The position numbers were made by a program, and so were the translations under genes. The notes under the pieces are model-generated. The model ran no database searches. It had not been told where the DNA came from and worked only from the letters and a program-made list of their open reading frames with translations. Positions 54,647-63,167 of a stretch of DNA of 64,000 nucleotides are shown here, piece by piece (positions within the stretch are counted from its first letter, which is position 1; the number at the start of each line of letters is the position of its first letter). Source of the stretch: CAWBRT01 sp963814745 (lineage in GTDB: Bacteria > Acidobacteriota > Terriglobia > Terriglobales > Acidobacteriaceae); the NCBI GenBank assembly GCA_963814745.1, contig CAWFEA010000029.1, forward strand, positions 124,001 to 188,000, read 5' to 3'.

Positions 54647-55343
54647 GATCAAGGAAGTCGTAACTGGCTACGGCGACATGAAGGTGCTGGACGGCGTGTC
54701 GTTGCACGTCGACAGCGGCGAAGCGGTGTCGCTGGTCGGCTCCAACGGCGCCGGCAAGACCACCCTGCTGCGGGCCATCTCCGGACTGATTCCGGTCTGG
54801 TCGGGCAGTATCGTCTTCGACGGCAAGGAGCTTACCAAGCTTCCGGCGCACACCCTGGCCGGGCTGGGGATCGCCCACATTCCGCAGGGCAGAGGCGTGC
54901 TCAGCCAACTGACGGTCGAGGAAAACCTGATCCTGGGCGCCTATACGCCCTCCGCCAAGCCGCAACGCGCCGCCACCCTGGAGAAAGTCTACAAACTGTT
55001 TCCCATGCTCGGCGAGAAAAAGCAACACCTCGGCGGCTCTCTCAGCGGCGGGCAGCAGCAAATGTTGGCCATCGCGCGGGCCTTGATGAGTCATCCCAAG
55101 CTGCTGATTCTCGATGAGCCGTCTCTGGGACTCGCGCCTATCGTCGTGGCCGCCGTTTTCAAGATCATCAGGGAGATCTCGACCGAGGGTGTCTCCATTC
55201 TGCTGATCGAGCAGAACCTGGTGGAAGCCTTGGCGGTATCCAGCCGCGGTTATGTGCTTGAAACCGGCCGGGTAGTGCTCGAAGGCGCCAGCGAAGCGCT
55301 CGCCGTCAATCAGGAAGTTCGCGCCGCCTACCTTGGCATCTGA
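54639..55343 (+). CDS. livF: branched-chain amino acid ABC transporter ATPase LivF
   Basis: The 234-residue protein starts with GTG 54639, overlapping the livG stop by eight bases. It has Walker A GSNGAGKTTLLRAISG, the LivF-typical IAHIPQGRGVLSQLTVEENL, a normal signature GGSLSGGQQQMLAIARAL, Walker B LLILDEPSLGLAPIVV and the H-loop LLIEQNLVEAL. It completes the transporter as the second ATPase. With LivG's odd signature, the LivF side may carry much of the ATP hydrolysis; this is inference. Confidence 0.94.
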   Translation: MLEIKEVVTGYGDMKVLDGVSLHVDSGEAVSLVGSNGAGKTTLLRAISGLIPVWSGSIVFDGKELTKLPAHTLAGLGIAHIPQGRGVLSQLTVEENLILGAYTPSAKPQRAATLEKVYKLFPMLGEKKQHLGGSLSGGQQQMLAIARALMSHPKLLILDEPSLGLAPIVVAAVFKIIREISTEGVSILLIEQNLVEALAVSSRGYVLETGRVVLEGASEALAVNQEVRAAYLGI

Positions 55344-55365
55344 GGCGTCAACCGGCTGAAACCGA

Positions 55366-55390
55366 GATGCCGTATCCAGCTTACGGTATC
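55366..55390. terminator. hairpin between the convergent livF and DUF1634 genes
   Basis: GATGCCGTA and TACGGTATC form a 9 bp stem (one G-U pair) around a 7-base loop, 23 bases after the livF stop. No T-run follows, so its terminator role is only likely by position. Confidence 0.35.
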
Positions 55391-55455
55391 GGTCATCGTG
55401 AGGAGGCTCGCCATGGTTGCGAGCCGGCGCGGCAACTTTACGGCGAAGGACGCGT

Positions 55456-55845
55456 TCATCCTACCGCGGCGCTCATCAGGCTAAACATCAGTATGGCGAG
55501 CACGATCAGGGTCAGACAAACATAGAGCCTGTCTTTTTCCAAGGCGAATGCCACCACCGCAAACGCGACTCGCGCCACCGGGGTGGCGATCAGCAACAGC
55601 ACTCCCAGTTGAATAATGGCGCGTCCCCGGAATTCGAGACAGCCGGAAAGAATGCCTTTGACCGTGCTGAGCTGGACGGTTTCGCCGTGAAAGCTCTTGT
55701 AATCGGGCAGAATCCCCGTGCCATTGCGAATCAAATAAACCATCGCCCCGAAGAACACGACGGAGCCGGCCAGCATTACTCCCAGCCGAAGCAGCGTGCC
55801 GATAATCATCTCCATTCGCCGGTCACCCTGTTCGTGTACGTTCAT
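55456..55845 (-). CDS. DUF1634 membrane protein
   Basis: The 129-residue protein has three predicted membrane segments (LLRLGVMLAGSVVFFGAMVYL, cited in part; IIQLGVLLLIATPVARVAFAV; LYVCLTLIVLAILMFSLM) and matches DUF1634, whose genes commonly follow tauE/safE-type exporters. Its start overlaps the stop of the tauE fragment by four bases, which shows they were one operon. With tauE truncated, its transcription and role here are doubtful. Confidence 0.85.
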   Translation of the reverse strand: MNVHEQGDRRMEMIIGTLLRLGVMLAGSVVFFGAMVYLIRNGTGILPDYKSFHGETVQLSTVKGILSGCLEFRGRAIIQLGVLLLIATPVARVAFAVVAFALEKDRLYVCLTLIVLAILMFSLMSAAVG

Positions 55846-56117
55846 AGGGCTCCTCTGATTCCATTGAGAATCATTTCAATTCCGAGGGCGACGATCACCA
55901 CGCTGAAAATAAGCCGCAGTGATTTTGTCTTCGCCTTCACCAGCAGCTTTGCCCCGGTAAGCGAACCGGCGAGCACGCCCAGCATTACCGGCATCGCCAA
56001 ACCGGGATCGATATAGCCGCGGCTGAGGTAGAGCCCCGCGCTCGCCGCCGCCGTCACCCCGATCATAAAGTTGCTGGTGGTAGTCGAAACCTTGAACGGG
56101 ATGCGCATCGCCTGGTG
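55842..56117 (-). pseudogene. TauE/SafE-type exporter, C-terminal fragment
   Basis: About 90 codons read VSTTTSNFMIGVTAAASAG, GYIDPGLAMPVMLGVLAGS and LRLIFSVVIVALGIEMILNG, the C-terminal half of the sulfite exporter TauE/SafE family. Upstream of about 56117 the sequence becomes the inside of an IS21 istA gene, so the N-terminal half was lost together with the left part of that IS. Confidence 0.82.
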
Positions 56118-57098
56118 GAAGGCCATGTCCAGGCCTTCGCCTATTTTGGTGGGGTTCCAGCCTCCATTCTGTACGACAACACTAGGATTGCCGTGCGGAA
56201 GATCCTGGGGGATGGAGAGCGGCAGAAGACGCGAGCCTTCTCCGAGTTGCAAAGCCATTACCTGTTCGCCGACAAGTTCGGACGTCCGGGCAAAGGCAAC
56301 GACAAGGGCAACGTGGAAGGATTGGTGGGTTACGCGCGGCGCAACTTCCTCGTACCAGTGCCGCGGGTGAACAGTTGGGAGGAGTTGAACGCGTACTTGC
56401 GCGAGCAGTGCCTCCAGCACCGGCAACATCGCGTGCGCGGCGAACAGGAGACGATCGGGCAACGCTTCGAGCGCGACCGTACGGCGCTGTTGCCGCTGCC
56501 GCAGGTTCCCTACGAGGCCTGCGAGAAGCGGACGGCGCGAGTCAACTCAACCTCGTTGGTGCGCTACCGTTGCAACGACTACTCGGTGCCAACTGAGTAT
56601 GGACACCGCGAGGTATTGGTCAAAGGCTACGTGCATGAGGTGGTCATCGCCTGCGGCAGCCAGTTGATTGCGCGCCACCCCAGAAGCTATGAACGCGAAG
56701 ACCTAGTTTTCGATCCGCTGCACTACCTGGCACTGCTGGAGCAGAAGACGCGAGCGCTGGATCAGGCGGCGCCGCTGGTGGGCTGGGATCTGCCAGAATG
56801 TTTTTCGCAACTACGGTGTCTGCTGGAGGCACGTCTGAACAAGGGCGGCAGGCGCGAGTATGTGCAGGTCTTGCGCTTGCTGGAGACGTTCCCTCTACAG
56901 GAGGTGACGCCGGCCGTCGAACAGGCTTTGCGTCTGGGAACAATCAGCTACGACGCGGTCAAACATCTGCTGCTGTGCCGTATCGAACGGCGTCCACCAC
57001 GGCTGGATCTGGAGAACTACCCGCACCTGCCAATGGCCCGGGTCAACACCACGCAGGCAACAGAGTACATGGCGCTGCTCACGGAGGTGATGCGATGA
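56115..57098 (+). pseudogene. istA: IS21-family transposase IstA, C-terminal part
   Basis: The frame begins inside the catalytic region (HVQAFAYFGGVPASILYDNT, then GKGNDKGNVEGLVGYARRNF with the last catalytic Glu) and continues through the IstA C-terminal domain (RYRCNDYSVPTEYGHREV) to TGA 57098. The N-terminal helix-turn-helix and first catalytic Asp are missing. The stop overlaps the istB start (ATGA), the normal IS21 arrangement. Confidence 0.88.
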
Positions 57099-57886
57099 GC
57101 GACGCACAGAATATGCCCAATGGCGACACGCCCCAGGTGCTGCTGGAACATCATCTGAAGCAGTTGCGCTTGCCGACTTTCCTGCGCGAGTACGACAAAG
57201 TGGCGCGGCAGTGTGCGGCCGAGAGCGCAGACTATCCGCGCTACCTGCTGCGCATGACTGAGTTGGAGTTGCTGGATCGCGAACGGCGGGCCACCGAACG
57301 GCGCATCCTTCAGGCGCGCTTCCCGGTGGTCAAAAGCCTGGACACGTTCGAGTTCATGGCCATCCCGTCGCTGAACAAGGTGCTGGTGCTAGAGTTGGCG
57401 CGATGCGAGTTTCTGCTGCGACGGGAAAACGTGCTGCTGTTGGGCAACAGTGGCACGGGTAAAACCCACCTGGCATTGGCGCTCGGCTTAGCTGCCTGCC
57501 AGAAAGGTCATCGTGTGCGTTTCACCACGGCGGCGGCAATGGTTCACGAGTTGATGGAGGCCAAGGATGAGAAACGTCTGCTGCGCTTCCAGAAACAAAT
57601 GGCCAGCTATGAACTGCTGATTGTCGACGAGTTAGGTTTCGTACCGCTCTCGAAATCGGGCGCGGAACTGCTGTTCGAAGTCTTCAGCCAGCGCTACGAG
57701 CGTGGTTCGACCCTGGTCACCAGCAACCTGCCGTTTCAGGAATGGACCGAAGTCCTCGGTTCGGAACGGTTGACCGGCGCGCTGCTGGACCGGCTTACCC
57801 ACCACGTCCACATCCTGGAGATGAACGGCGAGAGCTATCGGCTAAAGCAGAGCAAACGCAAACGCGGCGCACCACCGAACTCCTGA
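57095..57886 (+). CDS. istB: IS21 helper ATPase IstB
   Basis: The 263-residue protein starts at ATG 57095 with GGAGG nine bases before it, overlapping the istA stop. It has the IstB N-terminal helices (LLEHHLKQLRLPTFLREYDK, ERRILQARFPVVKSLDTFEF), Walker A LLGNSGTGKTHLAL, Walker B LLIVDELGFVPLS and sensor STLVTSNLPFQEW. It is intact and would help an IstA choose targets in trans, but no intact IstA is present in the window. Confidence 0.92.
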   Translation: MSDAQNMPNGDTPQVLLEHHLKQLRLPTFLREYDKVARQCAAESADYPRYLLRMTELELLDRERRATERRILQARFPVVKSLDTFEFMAIPSLNKVLVLELARCEFLLRRENVLLLGNSGTGKTHLALALGLAACQKGHRVRFTTAAAMVHELMEAKDEKRLLRFQKQMASYELLIVDELGFVPLSKSGAELLFEVFSQRYERGSTLVTSNLPFQEWTEVLGSERLTGALLDRLTHHVHILEMNGESYRLKQSKRKRGAPPNS

Positions 57887-57910
57887 TCCAACCAACCGTC
57901 CCATCAAACG

Positions 57911-57961
57911 TGCTGGGAGGATGCCGTCTTCCGCTACGCTCCAGACGCCATCCTCCCAGCA
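57911..57961. repeat. perfect 13 bp inverted repeat after istB
   Basis: TGCTGGGAGGATG at 57911-57923 and its complement at 57949-57961 enclose a 25-base loop with a further GTCT/AGAC pairing. It could end istB transcription; no T-run follows. Confidence 0.6.
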
Positions 57962-58038
57962 AATCCCTGATCTCCTCGCCAATCTACTGGTCTACTTTTA
58001 CTCCGCCACACTGGTCTACTTTCAGTCCGCCCTTGACA

Positions 58039-58923
58039 CAGAATGCGCCGCTGATCCTGCTTGCAGCACTGCTCCAGGTAGGCGTTCAGCTCTTCCAGAT
58101 CACGCGCTTCCGGCAGTGGCACCCAGTGGTTGCGGCGGAAGTATCCGCCCTCACCTTCGACGCCGCCCTTCTCGTTGCCACGTGCCGGATTGCAGAACTC
58201 GCTCTGAAAGCGCCAGTGCGATCGGAAGCCGATGAAGCGGCTGGTCTCCTCCCGCTGATATCCGTGCAGGATCTTCTTCACTGCACTCTTCGGGTTGTCG
58301 TAGCGCAGCAGCTTGAAGACGCCGTCAAAATAGCGGAAAGCCCGCTCGTGCGCTTCCAGGAATGCCTGTTGGGTGGCGTGCGTGTAGGCCCGGTGATAAG
58401 CTCCGCCGCTGGCCATCGAACGCATCTCGAAAACCTGGAGTTTGATCCGTTCGCCGCCCAGCACAGCCCAGCCGTCGTACCAATCCACCTGGGCTTCTAC
58501 ACCCCACTCGTAGCTCTGCGGAACGAACACCTCGCGCTGCAACAATCCCAGTTGCTGGCGCCGTCGTCGCACATAGCCGCGAACCGAACGCTCGCCCACA
58601 CTGAACCCTGGCACCTCGACGCACAACCGCTGCCAGATGCGGCGTGCCGTGTGCCGCTGCTTCGGTGGTGCTTGCAGATCCTCTGTCAGAACCCGATCAA
58701 TGAATGCCGACGCGGCTTCTAACTTCCGCAGCCGCCTCTGTTGCGGTTTGCTCTCCGCGGGCACTGCACTGCTCAGTGCCTCCCGGACCATGCGCCGGTG
58801 AACTCCTAACTTCCGCGAAACCCCGGAAATCGTCCCGACGCCAAACTCATACTCGCGACGTATCTGTTCGAAAAGCTCCACCTTCGCCCTCCTCGGTAGC
58901 CAGCTACGCTTTCGTCGTTCCAT
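58039..58923 (-). pseudogene. istA: second IS21-family IstA, N-terminal part
   Basis: From ATG 58923 the frame has the helix-turn-helix start (YEFGVGTISGVSRKLGVHRR), the catalytic region (WGVEAQVDWYDGWAVLGGER with the first Asp; YFDGVFKLLRYDNPKSAVKK with the second; NPARGNEKGGVEGEGGYFRR with the Glu) and ends near 58039 after EQCCKQDQRRIL, where the right end of the other IS21 begins. The two IstA sequences differ, so these are two distinct elements, one inside the other. Confidence 0.85.
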
Positions 58924-59408
58924 CCACGAAGCTTATCCAGCTACTCCCAAGTGGGCCAAAGTTAACTTCCACAGGTGGGCCAAACTAAAATACCGAAATC
59001 ACCGCTGTTGGACCGCCTTCGTCGTATAGCTCAATGGCGGGAGGTCAGACGCTCGTACAATGGCAGGCAACCGGATGTCACATGGCACTGCTCTTCGATG
59101 CCGATGCACGGTTCGTGAAGATCACGCACCAGTACGCACGATACGCACCATCACCGACTGGGTGCATGTCCGTCGTGGCACTTCTGCTCTTCATTCTTGC
59201 GACCATAGCGGCAGTGGCCATTCATGGGCTACGATAAGCAAACTTCAAAGTAGCCGACTACCCATCTTCCTCGTGGCTTGATTTGGGTGCTCAAGATTGA
59301 CGTAGACTGGACGAATGCTGCTCGACGACGCTACGCTATTGAGCTTGCGACCGACACCAAGCAGTGGAAATGCGTGGCTTGACCAGCCCTTGCCGCGCCC
59401 GAGTTGTC
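58924..59408. other. left end of the second IS21 and gene-free region
   Basis: GTGGGCCAAA occurs at 58951-58960 and again at 58975-58984, typical of repeated IS21 terminal sites, so the element edge lies near 58985-58995. From there to 59408 I see no gene; a 67-codon plus-strand frame with a hydrophobic end (59034-59237) has no ribosome site and is not trusted. Confidence 0.55.
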
Positions 59409-60401
59409 TTACTGACCAGCACCGTGGGGGGATGAGACATCGGCAGCGAGTGCACCAGCAGGCGTTCCGGTCGAGCCATTTGGAGACATTTTGCGCACTA
59501 CATTGGTCATTAGCGTGACCATGGAACCCACATCGCTGACAGTCAAAGGCAGGATCAGAGTGTTGCTCGCCTTTGCGAGCTTGCCGAACTCAGGGATGTA
59601 CTGTTCGGCAACTCGAAGCTGCACTGCCTCAAACCCGCCCGGACTTCCAATGGATTCTGCAACTCGCCGAATTCCCTCAGCAGTCGCTTCGGCAACCGCA
59701 AGAATTGCGGCGGCTTGACCTTCAGCTTGGTTAATTTGCTGCTGCTTATATCCTTCAGATGCCTTGATTACTTTCTGCTTGTCGCCTTCAGCAGCATTGA
59801 TAGCGGAATCACGCACGCCTTCAGACTGGAGAATGACAGCACGCTTTTCGCGTTCCGCTCGCATCTGCTTTTCCATTGCGGCCAACACATCCGTGGGTGG
59901 CGTGATGTTTTTTATCTCGTATCGCAACACTTTCACCCCCCATGGCTCCGACGCCTTGTCCAGTTCCGTTACGACTGCGATGTTTATGTGCGTTCTCTCC
60001 TCGAACGTTCGGTCTAGTTCAATCTTCCCAATTTCGCTTCGCAGGGTCGTCTGGGCGAGTTGTGTTATGGCAAATTCGAAATTGGTAATTCCATACGAAG
60101 CACGCATCGGATCGAGCACCTTGAAATACAGGATGCCATCAACCGCGACTTGTACGTTATCGCGGGTGATGCAGACCTGTTCTGGAATCTCCATTGCTCT
60201 TTCTTTAAGTGACTGTCGATAGCGGATAGCGTCCATAAACGGCAACAAAATGTGAAAACCAGCACCCAGCGTAGTGTGGAATTTACCCAAGCGTTCAACC
60301 ACATACCCATTTTGCTGTGGAACAACGACAGCCGTCTTGGCAAGGAGGACAAAAGCGAAGGCGGCGAAGATAAGAGCGACAATCAAAAGAGCGATGGACA
60401 T
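59409..60401 (-). CDS. SPFH/band-7 membrane protein (paraslipin/QmcA type)
   Basis: The 330-residue protein has one N-terminal membrane helix (ALLIVALIFAAFAFVLLAK), a band-7 domain (VVVPQQNGYVVERLGKFHTTLGAGFHILLPF, cited in part; SLKERAMEIPEQVCITRDNV; RSEIGKIELDRTFEERTHIN) and a long coiled-coil C-terminal region (MRAEREKRAVILQSEGVRDS, INQAEGQAAAILAVAEATAE). It forms ring-like assemblies in the membrane linked to lipid microdomains. It lies eight bases after the nfeD-like gene, the usual partner pair. Confidence 0.92.
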   Translation of the reverse strand: MSIALLIVALIFAAFAFVLLAKTAVVVPQQNGYVVERLGKFHTTLGAGFHILLPFMDAIRYRQSLKERAMEIPEQVCITRDNVQVAVDGILYFKVLDPMRASYGITNFEFAITQLAQTTLRSEIGKIELDRTFEERTHINIAVVTELDKASEPWGVKVLRYEIKNITPPTDVLAAMEKQMRAEREKRAVILQSEGVRDSAINAAEGDKQKVIKASEGYKQQQINQAEGQAAAILAVAEATAEGIRRVAESIGSPGGFEAVQLRVAEQYIPEFGKLAKASNTLILPLTVSDVGSMVTLMTNVVRKMSPNGSTGTPAGALAADVSSPHGAGQ

Positions 60402-60409
60402 ATTTCCTC

Positions 60410-60895
60410 TTAACTGGATGACCTGCCAGAATTCGGTTGCACCGAATCTGGCTCAGGGTTAACCGAAAACGGACGGACCTCCAAAACAATGCCGATGCTG
60501 CGCTCGACCCGACAACGTTCACCCATCGCCAAATCACCGGGGCCAAGATTGCGAGCACTCCAAGTGGAGCCTCTCATTTGCACTTGCCCGGTAGCACCCT
60601 GCGATATATTCTCCCCCGCAATCGCAGTTTGACCGCTGAGGTCATCGATGTCGGTCGGACTAGAATGCGGCCTGAACCTCTGCACTAATTTGGGACGAAA
60701 TAGGGCAGCAGATGTGAGCGATATGATTGAAAATAGCAACCAATGCAGCCACTCTGGACCGCCTAAACCAATTGCTACTATGACACCGACGAGGATGGCG
60801 GTGCCGCCGAAGAACACAAAGAAAAATCCACCGGGCGTCGTCAACTCAGCAAATAACAATGCGAAACCGAGTATGATCCAAATCCACCAAGCCAT
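60410..60895 (-). CDS. nfeD: NfeD-family membrane protein
   Basis: The 161-residue protein has membrane helices (WWIWIILGFALLFAELTTPG, FFFVFFGGTAILVGVIVAIGL, LHWLLFSIISLTSAALF) and a C-terminal OB-fold-like domain (LSGQTAIAGENISQGATGQVQM, GERCRVERSIGIVLEV). It belongs to the short NfeD1b type that operates with an SPFH protein, here the next gene. Both would reside in the inner membrane. Confidence 0.9.
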   Translation of the reverse strand: MAWWIWIILGFALLFAELTTPGGFFFVFFGGTAILVGVIVAIGLGGPEWLHWLLFSIISLTSAALFRPKLVQRFRPHSSPTDIDDLSGQTAIAGENISQGATGQVQMRGSTWSARNLGPGDLAMGERCRVERSIGIVLEVRPFSVNPEPDSVQPNSGRSSS

Positions 60896-61038
60896 GATTC
60901 AATTCACCTGATCTTCCGAAAGTCGCACTCTGCTGCGGCACAATACATGAGCCTCGGGCGACGTAACGCAACAATCTACCTAAACGAGCTTGGGAGTTTG
61001 GATTGTAGTTCGCTGGCGAATCCTCGGCAAGAGGATAA

Positions 61039-61743
61039 TCAATGCAGCAACAGAGCCACTGCCACCTCCCATCGCATGTTCTGCTCGTCCCAGCAGATGT
61101 CCCCGCGCTCGATCCTCACCCTGATCCTGTTCCACAGGGCGGCGTGTACCTGATTGTGGTCTGCCCGTTCGACGACCGCGATGCCATGCCCGAGGACAGC
61201 CACACGGTCGCCGGGCTTGATCCGCCGTTCCTCAGCACGCCGGGAATACCAATCCTTGAATCGACGCGCAAGCAGATCGACCCCTTCTGCCTGATAGCCG
61301 GTCTGGCTGAACCACAGCGGCACGTCATTCTGTTTTCCGCCGACAAAGATGTCGCAGCCGTACGCCGCCAACCCCGTAAGCCGCGATTCAGCCCTGCGCA
61401 TCCCGAATGGCAACATCTCGCAGGGGATAATGAATTGCTTGGGGTAGGCGAATTGTGCGCGCCATCCTTGCTCGTGCTCGACAACTGTGCCCCACAGCCG
61501 GACCTCGCCGAAAATGCCGTATTGCGCATAGCCAGCCCATCTCAGATGAGCGAAGCTCTTGGTCGCATACACGCCGCATGTGCAGTCGGCTTGAGGCGCA
61601 TCGTGGCAGCCCTGATTTTCGCACTCCGCTACAAACGCTTTGCCGGGCTGCCATTCGATGCCGTTGAGCGATTTCAGTCCCGTCGAGTCCAACTGCCACA
61701 CCCGGTAGCCGACCACAGGCGAGATGTAGTCCGGGACAGTCAT
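61039..61743 (-). CDS. conserved hypothetical protein
   Basis: The 234-residue product contains GYRVWQLDSTGLKSLNGIEW, a Cys/His-rich stretch ENQGCHDAPQADCTCGVYAT that may bind metal, and GEVRLWGTVVEHEQGWRAQFAYP. I recall similar LWG-V-EHE-GWRAQ-AYP wording in uncharacterised bacterial proteins but know no function. Its ATG overlaps the stop of the 50-codon gene upstream by four bases. It is the last gene of the minus-strand run that starts beyond the right edge. Confidence 0.7.
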   Translation of the reverse strand: MTVPDYISPVVGYRVWQLDSTGLKSLNGIEWQPGKAFVAECENQGCHDAPQADCTCGVYATKSFAHLRWAGYAQYGIFGEVRLWGTVVEHEQGWRAQFAYPKQFIIPCEMLPFGMRRAESRLTGLAAYGCDIFVGGKQNDVPLWFSQTGYQAEGVDLLARRFKDWYSRRAEERRIKPGDRVAVLGHGIAVVERADHNQVHAALWNRIRVRIERGDICWDEQNMRWEVAVALLLH

Positions 61744-61892
61744 GGTGCGACAGGCTCGCCTTCGGGATGAGGTTCGGACTCGGGAAGAGGATCCGGTGAA
61801 GCCGTATCAGGATCGAGATCAGGAGCCGTGGTGGGAACCGGAGATTCCAGCGGTTCGATTATGATCATGCGCTTCGGTCTGCCGATCTGCAT
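61740..61892 (-). CDS. 50-residue Pro/Glu-rich small protein
   Basis: A short frame begins MQIGRPKRMIIIEPLESPVP and is rich in Pro, Asp and Glu to its end (EGEPVAP). ATG 61892 has AGGAGAG eight bases upstream, and the stop overlaps the next gene by four bases (ATGA), so translation is likely. The basic start followed by an acidic tail suggests a disordered or DNA-associated protein. No family is recognised. Confidence 0.6.
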   Translation of the reverse strand: MQIGRPKRMIIIEPLESPVPTTAPDLDPDTASPDPLPESEPHPEGEPVAP

Positions 61893-61902
61893 TTGCTCTC
61901 TC

Positions 61903-62328
61903 CTATTTCCCGGTGCAGCGGCTTGCCAGCCTTGCCCGTGCAGATTCTTTCAATTGCTCGGGAGCGCCGGAGCAATGATGAACGAAGTGGCGGGCTTCAT
62001 TCGCGGGGCGGTAGTCCGCATATACGTGGTCACACCAGAGGCAGAAGCCAACAGCAGTGCCGGGAGCGAGGTCGGCGCACCCGCAGTTGCAATGCGGCCT
62101 CGCCGCTTGCCGCTGTTGGGACAGGCTTGTGAAGTCGATCTCGACGGCGTCGGACTCGACTTCCGCCATTGGTCGCTCTTGATCGGCGGGGTGTTCAGGG
62201 CAGTCCCTCAACTCAATTGGGCAATCGCTGTGGTCATGGCCTTCCATGGGAAGATCGCAGATGCAAACGCAGTCTTCATTGCTGCACTCGTACTCGTGCC
62301 CGGTTACACCGCAATAATGCTTGTGCAC
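61903..62328 (-). CDS. Cys/His-rich hypothetical protein
   Basis: Start GTG 62328 is preferred because GGAGG lies about nine bases before it; the longer frame to 62505 would overlap the preceding gene. The 141-residue product has many metal-ligand candidates: HKHYCGVTGHEYECSNEDCV, CDLPMEGHDHSDCPIELRDC, and a second cluster HCNCGCADLAPG, GFCLWCDHVY, HFVHHC. It probably binds several zinc ions. No function is recognised. It is followed by the 50-codon gene 10 bases later. Confidence 0.6.
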   Translation of the reverse strand: MHKHYCGVTGHEYECSNEDCVCICDLPMEGHDHSDCPIELRDCPEHPADQERPMAEVESDAVEIDFTSLSQQRQAARPHCNCGCADLAPGTAVGFCLWCDHVYADYRPANEARHFVHHCSGAPEQLKESARARLASRCTGK

Positions 62329-62416
62329 TTCAGTATTCCTCCGGCGGTAGCGTCGTGTTGGGTCATGCGGTTCGAAGTCGAAGAGTGTCCCCCAGAACGC
62401 TCCTCGACACCCGACC

Positions 62417-62593
62417 TTACTTCCCAAAAGGCGAATCGCCGAAGAAAGTCTCTGTAGTTGATTTGCCAGTGTAGCGGTCTCGGACGGAGACCGTGGTGAC
62501 ATCATTGATACGATTGATCGTCACGGTATTATCGTTCGAGATGGCAGTGGTCAATGAGCCGATTTTTTCGCCATTGTTGTTTATGAACTCCAT
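62417..62593 (-). CDS. 58-residue small protein
   Basis: The product reads MEFINNNGEKIGSLTTAISN, then a short beta-type repeat-like part (VTINRINDVTTVSVRDRYTG) and ends FFGDSPFGK. ATG 62593 has a strong AAGGAGG nine bases before it, which decides the start over the longer open frame. No family is recognised. Confidence 0.6.
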   Translation of the reverse strand: MEFINNNGEKIGSLTTAISNDNTVTINRINDVTTVSVRDRYTGKSTTETFFGDSPFGK

Positions 62594-62645
62594 GCGTCGT
62601 TCCTCCTTGTTAATTTTGGTTTGGTTAGTCCGACTACCAAGCCGA

Positions 62646-62822
62646 TCAGCGAGTAAGAATCCATTGCAGGATTTCGTTCGCGAGCAGGTTTTTGCTCGGA
62701 TCGCTCTCGGGAAGCGATTGCATATACCGCAGCTTCTCGTTGATCTCTTTCTCGGTTGGACGTTTTCCGACAGTCCTGCCCGTCTTCTCTTCAGCGACGA
62801 ACGCAAAGCACTGCTGTTGCAT
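62646..62822 (-). CDS. 58-residue small protein
   Basis: A short frame MQQQCFAFVAEEKTGRTVGK, RPTEKEINEKLRYMQSLPES, ending LLANEILQWILTR, is preceded by GGAGGAGCA directly before ATG 62822. It is mostly helical and charged. It lies between two other small genes with gaps of 30 to 52 bases on the same strand. No family is recognised. Confidence 0.55.
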   Translation of the reverse strand: MQQQCFAFVAEEKTGRTVGKRPTEKEINEKLRYMQSLPESDPSKNLLANEILQWILTR

Positions 62823-62852
62823 TGCTCCTCCAGATCGGCATTAGCGTCAGCC

Positions 62853-63155
62853 TCAGGCAGTTTCTGCGTTAGGTGACAGACTAGTTACTCCCCGGCAGTC
62901 TCGTCGAAAGCGGGAAGTCAAATCAACGCTGTTGCGTTGTCGCCGAACGGCGGCGACGTGGATCAGCGGCGGGTGCCCGTCCGCCGAGTGGAAGACCTCG
63001 ACCACGACGTTGCGGTTCTGAGCATGCGCTTTTGCGGCAAAATCCCGCATTTCTTCAGCCTCGCTCAACCGCTGAAGGGCTTCGGTCATGGCAGCACTCG
63101 GTGGCTTTTTGGGTGCTCCTGCCGGTCGACTAAACTTGAAAACGACTCTCGGCAT
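62853..63155 (-). CDS. 100-residue basic hypothetical protein
   Basis: The protein begins MPRVVFKFSRPAGAPKKPPS, followed by a helical segment EALQRLSEAEEMRDFAAKAH and a beta-type NRNVVVEVFHSADGHPPLIH. ATG 63155 has GAGAGGAG five to six bases before it. It starts 12 bases after the stop of the serine recombinase. Function unknown; the basic start could bind nucleic acid. Confidence 0.6.
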   Translation of the reverse strand: MPRVVFKFSRPAGAPKKPPSAAMTEALQRLSEAEEMRDFAAKAHAQNRNVVVEVFHSADGHPPLIHVAAVRRQRNSVDLTSRFRRDCRGVTSLSPNAETA

Positions 63156-63167
63156 AGACTCCTCTCT

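Larger units (their letters stand above)
56118..58038 (+). mobile_element. IS21-family element, left part deleted
   Basis: Contains the istA 3' part, istB and the right end. The right end shows two copies of a terminal repeat, TGGTCTACTTTTACTCCGCC at 57988-58007 and TGGTCTACTTTCAGTCCGCC at 58012-58031, and ends with CTTGACA near 58038, as multiple terminal repeats of IS21 do. It was inserted into the istA of a second IS21. Confidence 0.8.

Noticed and set aside
59022..59100. tRNA-like stretch (TATAGCTCAATGGC)
   Set aside because: A D-arm-like motif is present, but no anticodon stem, T-arm or matching acceptor stem can be drawn.
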